Assembly (NCBI GenBank): GCA_023432885.1
Contig: JAEZEU010000097.1
Span: forward strand, 1-9,623
Reading direction: 5' to 3'
Length of the DNA: 9,623 nt
Source of the DNA: Pseudomonadota bacterium
Lineage (GTDB): Bacteria; Pseudomonadota; Alphaproteobacteria; Rhizobiales; Xanthobacteraceae
Shown piece after piece: positions 5,783 to 9,623 of this stretch. Numbering within the stretch: the first letter of the stretch is position 1; each line of letters opens with the position of its first letter. The translations under genes and the position numbers were made by a program. A model generated the notes under the pieces. It was given only the letters and a program-made list of their open reading frames with translations. It was not told the DNA's origin and ran no database searches.

Positions 5783-6196
5783 CTAACTGATCGCCTTCGC
5801 CGTCGCCGGATTCTGCGTCCACAACCGCTCGAGGTTGTAGAACTCGCGAACCTCCGGCCTGAATACGTGAACGATCACGTCGCCGGAATCGATCAGCACC
5901 CAGTCGCAGTTGGGCATGCCCTCGACATGGATGTTGTTGATTCCGGTTTCCTTCAGGGCCTTCGTGACATTTTCCGCGATCGCGCCGACGTGCCGGTTGG
6001 CCCGGCCCGAGGTGATGACCATGTAATCGGAATATGCGGATTTGCCGCGAAGGTCGATGGTGACCGTTTCTTCCGCCTTCATATCGTCGAGGCGGGAGAG
6101 GATCATATTCAGCGTCTTGTCGGCGTCGCTTTGCGCCTTCAAGGCCGCAGCTCGGGTCGATGTTTTACGCGACTTCGGTAAAACCGACTTGGACAA
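5783..6196 (-). CDS. rsfS: RsfS (YbeB/DUF143), ribosomal silencing factor
   Basis: RsfS binds uL14 of the 50S subunit and hinders subunit joining when nutrients are short. The core is unmistakable: LILSRLDDMKAEE-like first helix, DLRGKSAYSDYMVITSGRANRHV, the charged DWVLIDSGDVIVHVF segment, and FYNLERLW near the end. With a TTG start the protein is 137 residues; the first 25 or so are a basic, low-complexity extension common in rhizobial copies. The start is uncertain. TTG 6196 has no Shine-Dalgarno. A good AAAGGA at 6219-6224 is 7 bases before an in-frame CTG at 6211, and its adjacent ATG at 6218 is out of frame. A TGA at 6224-6226 bars anything longer. ATG 6106 would cut the first helix. 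It lies 134 bases after nadD, behind a possible promoter. Confidence 0.9.
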   Translation of the reverse strand: MSKSVLPKSRKTSTRAAALKAQSDADKTLNMILSRLDDMKAEETVTIDLRGKSAYSDYMVITSGRANRHVGAIAENVTKALKETGINNIHVEGMPNCDWVLIDSGDVIVHVFRPEVREFYNLERLWTQNPATAKAIS

Positions 6197-6218
6197 TACA
6201 GGTGTGGCCAGGGACCAT
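6165..6218 (-). other. 17-codon out-of-frame ORF overlapping the rsfS start
   Basis: ATG 6218 directly follows AAAGGA and reads MVPGHTCIVQVGFTEVA before TAA. It overlaps the first codons of rsfS in another frame. Spacing from the Shine-Dalgarno core to this ATG is essentially zero, so initiation here is doubtful. It is recorded because it bears on where rsfS begins. Confidence 0.2.
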
Positions 6219-6330
6219 TCCTTTCACTGTATCGCGAGACCGAATCCTTCAGCCCCGCCAATCATACTACGCATGTGGGGTTAATGGTTTCAATATTCCA
6301 GTAACCATCACACGACACCACGGGTGTTGC
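6197..6330 (-). other. nadD-rsfS spacer, visibly less GC-rich than its surroundings
   Basis: This 134-base spacer contains a possible promoter (6264-6293), an AAAGGA Shine-Dalgarno-like site (6219-6224), and a short hairpin (about 7 bp including one G-T pair, 6313-6329, 3-base loop) just after the nadD stop. That hairpin has no following T-run, so it is not called a terminator. Confidence 0.45.
6264..6293 (-). promoter_or_regulatory. Possible sigma-70-type promoter upstream of rsfS
   Basis: On the minus strand TTGAAA (6288-6293; five of six match TTGACA) is followed after 18 bases by TAGTAT (6264-6269). An overlapping TATGAT at 6261-6266 matches the -10 consensus better but at 21-base spacing. 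It lies in the most AT-rich spacer of the window. It could drive rsfS-rlmH-envC-like-ctpA independently of proBA. Prediction by eye only. Confidence 0.35.
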
Positions 6331-6981
6331 TTATTTATCTGCCAGATCCTTTATCCGCCACGTCCCGTCCGGGTTCCTCAGTCCGGTCGAGGAAATATTG
6401 AGTTTCATGCCTGTGAGGAAAACCCAGGCGGGCGGGCGCTGTTCGGGCAGGCTCGCCGCCTGGTTCTCGGGCAAACGGTAGCGCGCCATGGCCTGTGCCG
6501 CAGGAGCGGCGAGAGCGCGAAAACTTTGTGGCGGGCGGTCGATCACGGCAAGGGGCACCTCGGCTGCAATACGCCGCCAGTCCTTCCAGCGATGGAACTG
6601 CGCCAGATTGTCCGCGCCCATGATCCATACGAAGCGCACGCCGGAGACGCGGCGGCGCAAATGCGTGATCGTGTCCACAGTGTAGCGCGTTCCAATGACA
6701 GCTTCGAGACAGCTGACATCGATGCGCGGGTCCTCCGCCATATCCCTTGCCGCTTGCGCGCGCTCGGCCAGCGTGCGCAGGGAGTGGTGATCCTTCAGCG
6801 GATTGCCGGGGCTGAGCAGCCACCACACGCGATCGAGTTTCAGGCGCTTGATCGCGAACAGGCTGATGGCGCGATGCGCCGCATGCGGCGGATTGAAGGA
6901 GCCGCCGAGCAGGCCGACGCGCATGCCGTTTGTATGGAGCGGTATCGCGGAGACGGCGGAAGCGACGGCAATCGGCTTCAA
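6331..6981 (-). CDS. nadD: NadD, nicotinate-nucleotide adenylyltransferase
   Basis: NadD joins nicotinate mononucleotide and ATP to give nicotinate-adenine dinucleotide in NAD synthesis, in the cytoplasm. The nucleotidyltransferase signature GGSFNPPHAAH is at residues 26-36. WIMGADNLAQFHRWKDW marks the family middle motif, and the ISST...R motif is at 196-202 (ISSTGLR). TTG 6981 gives 216 residues and has GGGGA 7 bases upstream. ATG 6924 gives 197 residues starting MRVGLLGGSF, closer to the E. coli start, but has no Shine-Dalgarno. I prefer the TTG on that ground, with modest confidence. The gene begins 22 bases after the proA stop, so it probably shares its transcript. Confidence 0.93.
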   Translation of the reverse strand: MKPIAVASAVSAIPLHTNGMRVGLLGGSFNPPHAAHRAISLFAIKRLKLDRVWWLLSPGNPLKDHHSLRTLAERAQAARDMAEDPRIDVSCLEAVIGTRYTVDTITHLRRRVSGVRFVWIMGADNLAQFHRWKDWRRIAAEVPLAVIDRPPQSFRALAAPAAQAMARYRLPENQAASLPEQRPPAWVFLTGMKLNISSTGLRNPDGTWRIKDLADK

Positions 6982-7003
6982 CGGGATTTCCCCGGAAAGA
7001 GGA

Positions 7004-8296
7004 TCACGGCCGCGTCTGTCCGGTGCCGTGCACGCGATACTTGAAGCTGGTCAGTTGCTCGGCGCCGACCGGCCCGCGGGCGTGGAACTTGCCGGTGGCG
7101 ATGCCGATCTCGGCGCCGAAACCGAACTCGCCCCCGTCGGCGAACTGTGTCGAAGCATTATGCAGCACGATCGCCGAGTCGACCTCGTTGAGGAATTTCT
7201 GCGCGGCAGCCGCATCGTCCGCCACGATCGCATCGGTATGGCGGGAGCCGTGATTGTGGATGTGCGCAATCGCCTCGTTCACGCCATCGACCACGCGTGT
7301 GGCGATGATGGCATCGAGATATTCAGTGTCCCAGTCCTCGTCGGAGGCCGGCTTGACCCGCGCATCGATCTTTTGAACCGTCGCGTCACCGCGCACCTCG
7401 CAACCGGCATCGAGCAGCATGCTCACCAGCGGCTTCAGATTGGCGGCGGCCGCCGCTCGATCGACCAGCAGGGTCTCGGCCGCTCCGCAGACGCCGGTGC
7501 GCCGCATCTTGGCGTTCAGCACGATGGACTTGGCCATGTCGGGATCGGCCGACTTGTCGATATAGACGTGATTGACGCCCTCCAGATGCGCGAAGACGGG
7601 CACGCGCGCTTCCGCTTCGACGCGGGCAACGAGGCTTTTTCCTCCGCGCGGCACGATGACGTCGATGCCGCCGTTCATGCCTGACAGCATCAGGCCCACG
7701 GCGGCGCGGTCGCGCGTCGGCACCAGCGTGATCGCAGCTTCCGGCAGTCCCGCTTCGCGCAGGCCCTGCACCAGGCATTCATGGACGGCGCGGCAGGAGC
7801 GGAAACTGTCGGAGCCGCCGCGCAGAATGACGGCGTTGCCTGACTTGAGGCAGAGCACGCCGGCATCGGCCGCGACGTTGGGGCGGCTTTCGAAGATCAC
7901 GCCAATGACCCCGAGCGGCACGCGCACGCGCTCGATCGTCATTCCGTTCGGCCGTTGCCAGCTTTCGGTGACGGCGCCGACCGGATCGGGAATGCCGCGC
8001 ACGATCGCAACGCCATCGGCCATCGCATCGATGCGTCCTTGAGTCAGCATCAGCCGGTCGAGGAAAGCCGAGGTCGCTCCGCCGGCCTTTACCTCCGCCA
8101 CGTCCTCGGCATTGGCCGCGAGGATCTTCGCCGCACTGGCGCGGATCGCCCGCTCAATGGCTTCGAGGGCCCGGTTCTTCTGCTCCGGCGGCGCCAGCGC
8201 CAGCACCCGCGCAGCGGCGCTGGCGGCCTTGACCAGTTCGGTCATGAGAGCGGGCAGGTCGGCGGTGCCGTCGATGGCTTTCAGGGCAGTGGTCAT
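7004..8296 (-). CDS. proA: ProA, gamma-glutamyl phosphate reductase
   Basis: ProA reduces L-glutamyl 5-phosphate with NADPH to glutamate 5-semialdehyde, the second step of proline synthesis. The 430-residue length is typical. Family motifs are intact: GVIGVIFESRPNV (129-141), LKSGNAVILRGG (150-161), DVIVPRGGK (212-220), and the catalytic cysteine Cys270 in RRTGVCGAAETLL. The C-terminal FGFGAEIGIATGKFHARGPVG segment is also present. ATG 8296 is the first possible start, because an in-frame TGA lies 27 bases above it. Only a weak purine stretch (GAAG) precedes it. It follows proB after 128 bases and leads into nadD. Confidence 0.97.
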   Translation of the reverse strand: MTTALKAIDGTADLPALMTELVKAASAAARVLALAPPEQKNRALEAIERAIRASAAKILAANAEDVAEVKAGGATSAFLDRLMLTQGRIDAMADGVAIVRGIPDPVGAVTESWQRPNGMTIERVRVPLGVIGVIFESRPNVAADAGVLCLKSGNAVILRGGSDSFRSCRAVHECLVQGLREAGLPEAAITLVPTRDRAAVGLMLSGMNGGIDVIVPRGGKSLVARVEAEARVPVFAHLEGVNHVYIDKSADPDMAKSIVLNAKMRRTGVCGAAETLLVDRAAAAANLKPLVSMLLDAGCEVRGDATVQKIDARVKPASDEDWDTEYLDAIIATRVVDGVNEAIAHIHNHGSRHTDAIVADDAAAAQKFLNEVDSAIVLHNASTQFADGGEFGFGAEIGIATGKFHARGPVGAEQLTSFKYRVHGTGQTRP

Positions 8297-8424
8297 GGTG
8301 GTCTTCGTAGGGTTTGGCCTTCAATTAAGGCCTTCTCCTAGCACGGAAATCGCCGTCTTGCGAGGTGCGGAACCGGCATGGCCGCCGGGTGGCAGGGAGG
8401 GATTTTGCCGGGTTGGCCAATGGC
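8297..8424 (-). other. proB-proA spacer with short inverted repeats
   Basis: The 128-base spacer holds a 6-bp inverted repeat GGCCTT-CAATT-AAGGCC (8316-8332), a 5-bp inverted repeat CCGGC/GCCGG (8373-8377 with 8384-8388), and the palindrome TTGGCCAA (8413-8420). On the minus strand AGGAGAAGG (about 8329-8337) looks like a strong Shine-Dalgarno, yet no in-frame start follows at suitable distance. No convincing promoter or terminator was seen. Confidence 0.4.
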
Positions 8425-9567
8425 TTACTTGGTCGGGACCGTCCCGGGTGGCCCCACCACCAGATCATCGCGATGGATCATTTCCGACCGGCCGCTGATG
8501 CCGAGGATGTCGGCTGCTTCCCGCGACGAGCGGCCCTTGATCTTGTCGGCGTCCTCGGCATCGTAGGCGATGAGGCCGCGGCCGATCTCGTGGGTATCCG
8601 GGCCGCGCACGATCACGGCATCGCCTCGGGCGAACGCACCGTCGACCCGGATCACGCCGGCCGGCAGCAGGCTTTTGCCGGCGCGCAGCGCGGCCACAGC
8701 GCCGGCATCGATGGTGAGCGTGCCCCTCGGCTCCAGGGAGCCCGCGATCCAGCGCTTGCGCGCGGTGACGGGGTTCGCGGGCGTCAGGAACCAGGTGCAG
8801 CGGCCGCCGTCGGCAATCGCCTGCAAGGGATGCTCGATCTTGCCATTGGCGATCAGCATATGCGTACCTGATGTGGTGGCAATCTTTGCCGCTTCGATCT
8901 TGGTGTACATACCGCCGCGCGACAGTTCGGATTCGGCCGCGCCGGCCATCGCCTCGATCTCCGAGGTGACGGATTCCACGATCGGAATCAGCCTGGCGTT
9001 GGGATTGGCGTTCGGCGGAGCATCGTAGAGGCCGTCGATGTCGGAGAGCAGGATCAACAGGTCCGCGCTCGTCATGGTGGCGACGCGCGCGGCGAGCCGG
9101 TCGTTGTCTCCATAGCGGATTTCGTTGGTCGCCACCGTGTCGTTCTCGTTGATCACGGGCACCGCGCGCCATTCCAATAGCTTGGCGATGGTCGAACGCG
9201 CATTGAGATAGCGCCGGCGTTCTTCCGTGTCCTGCAGCGTGACCAGGATCTGGCCGGCGCCGATGCCGTGGTCTCCCAGCACTTCGGACCAGATACGCGC
9301 CAGCGCGATCTGGCCGACGGCAGCCGCGCCCTGGCTTTCCTCCAGCTTGAGCGGGCCGCGCGGCAGCTTCAGGCGGCTGCGCCCCAGCGCGATCGAACCG
9401 GAGGACACCACCAGCACATCGCGGCCTTCGCCATGGAGCTTCGCGATGTCGGCCGCAAGCGCCTTCAGCCACGACGCGCGCACTTCGCCCTTGGCGGAAT
9501 CGATCAGCAGCGACGATCCGACCTTGACGACGATGCGACGGAAATTCTTCAGCGCGGGGCCTTTCAT
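8425..9567 (-). CDS. proB: ProB, glutamate 5-kinase with PUA domain
   Basis: ProB phosphorylates L-glutamate with ATP to glutamyl 5-phosphate, the first and usually proline-inhibited step of proline synthesis; the labile product passes to ProA. The 380-residue protein has an amino-acid kinase domain (about 10-245) with VVKVGSSLL (13-21), VSSGSIALG (54-62), INENDTV (139-145), GDNDRLAA (153-160), LLSDIDGLY (173-181) and GGMYTKIEAA (218-227). A PUA domain follows (about 280-365). ATG 9567 has AAAAGG 5 bases upstream (9573-9578). Length and domains match full-size ProB, with nothing missing. Confidence 0.97.
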   Translation of the reverse strand: MKGPALKNFRRIVVKVGSSLLIDSAKGEVRASWLKALAADIAKLHGEGRDVLVVSSGSIALGRSRLKLPRGPLKLEESQGAAAVGQIALARIWSEVLGDHGIGAGQILVTLQDTEERRRYLNARSTIAKLLEWRAVPVINENDTVATNEIRYGDNDRLAARVATMTSADLLILLSDIDGLYDAPPNANPNARLIPIVESVTSEIEAMAGAAESELSRGGMYTKIEAAKIATTSGTHMLIANGKIEHPLQAIADGGRCTWFLTPANPVTARKRWIAGSLEPRGTLTIDAGAVAALRAGKSLLPAGVIRVDGAFARGDAVIVRGPDTHEIGRGLIAYDAEDADKIKGRSSREAADILGISGRSEMIHRDDLVVGPPGTVPTK

Positions 9568-9623
9568 GGCGACCTTTTGCAGCAGGAGGCCCGCCCGCGC
9601 AAGCGGACTTGGCCCGCCGCGCG
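9568..9623 (-). other. Upstream edge before proB; gene content undetermined
   Basis: These 56 bases carry the proB Shine-Dalgarno. All three minus-strand frames are open here. One of them ends in a TGA at 9564-9566 that overlaps the proB ATG as ATGA. obgE often precedes proB in Rhizobiales, but the short tail (ending KRSP) is not recognisable as Obg, so this may be its C-terminus or simply a spacer. Confidence 0.25.

Noticed and set aside
6313..6329. Hairpin after the nadD stop as a terminator
   Set aside because: The stem is short with a G-T pair and a 3-base loop, and no T-run follows in the transcription direction.
1..9623. Mobile elements, CRISPR arrays, tRNA/rRNA genes, toxin-antitoxin or defence genes
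   Set aside because: No array-like repeats, terminal inverted repeats, transposase or integrase motifs, tRNA-like folds or defence-gene motifs were seen. Gene order and codon style are uniform core genome.

Overview
The window is a GC-rich, gene-dense stretch of an alphaproteobacterial chromosome. Protein style and gene order fit the Rhizobiales, most likely Bradyrhizobium or a relative (Nitrobacteraceae); this is inferred from remembered family sequences, not from a search. All ten recognised genes lie on the minus strand, so transcription runs from high to low coordinates. I see no tRNA, rRNA, CRISPR array, insertion sequence or phage gene.

In transcription order the layout is as follows. 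(1) proB (9567-8425) and proA (8296-7004) encode glutamate 5-kinase and gamma-glutamyl phosphate reductase, the first two steps of proline synthesis. (2) nadD (6981-6331) makes nicotinate-adenine dinucleotide for NAD. (3) rsfS (6196-5783) and rlmH (5703-5224) act on the large ribosomal subunit. (4) An EnvC-like coiled-coil/LytM protein (5227-3851) and the periplasmic carboxy-terminal processing protease ctpA (3854-2508) concern cell-wall remodelling; rlmH, the EnvC-like gene and ctpA are joined by two 4-base ATGA overlaps. (5) A hairpin terminator (2459-2486) closes this unit. (6) A second unit holds a YibQ/DUF610 divergent polysaccharide deacetylase-like protein (2361-1156) and two adjacent RppH-type Nudix hydrolases (1064-561 and 558-61), separated by only 2 bases.

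The grouping matches known conserved neighbourhoods: nadD-rsfS-rlmH is a common proteobacterial cluster, and envC-yibQ are neighbours in E. coli. The last 56 bases (9568-9623) lie upstream of proB, where obgE is often found in Rhizobiales, but too little is present to identify a gene.

This is mostly ordinary core genome and I do not see a wholly new system. The points most worth a second look are: two neighbouring envelope proteins (EnvC-like and YibQ-like) that both lack the catalytic residues of their enzyme superfamilies; the tandem RppH paralogues; the rsfS start, where the best Shine-Dalgarno and ATG are out of frame with the gene; and two strong consecutive hairpins filling the rsfS-rlmH spacer. 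No stretch longer than 300 bases lacks a gene. The longest spacers are 146, 134 and 128 bases.
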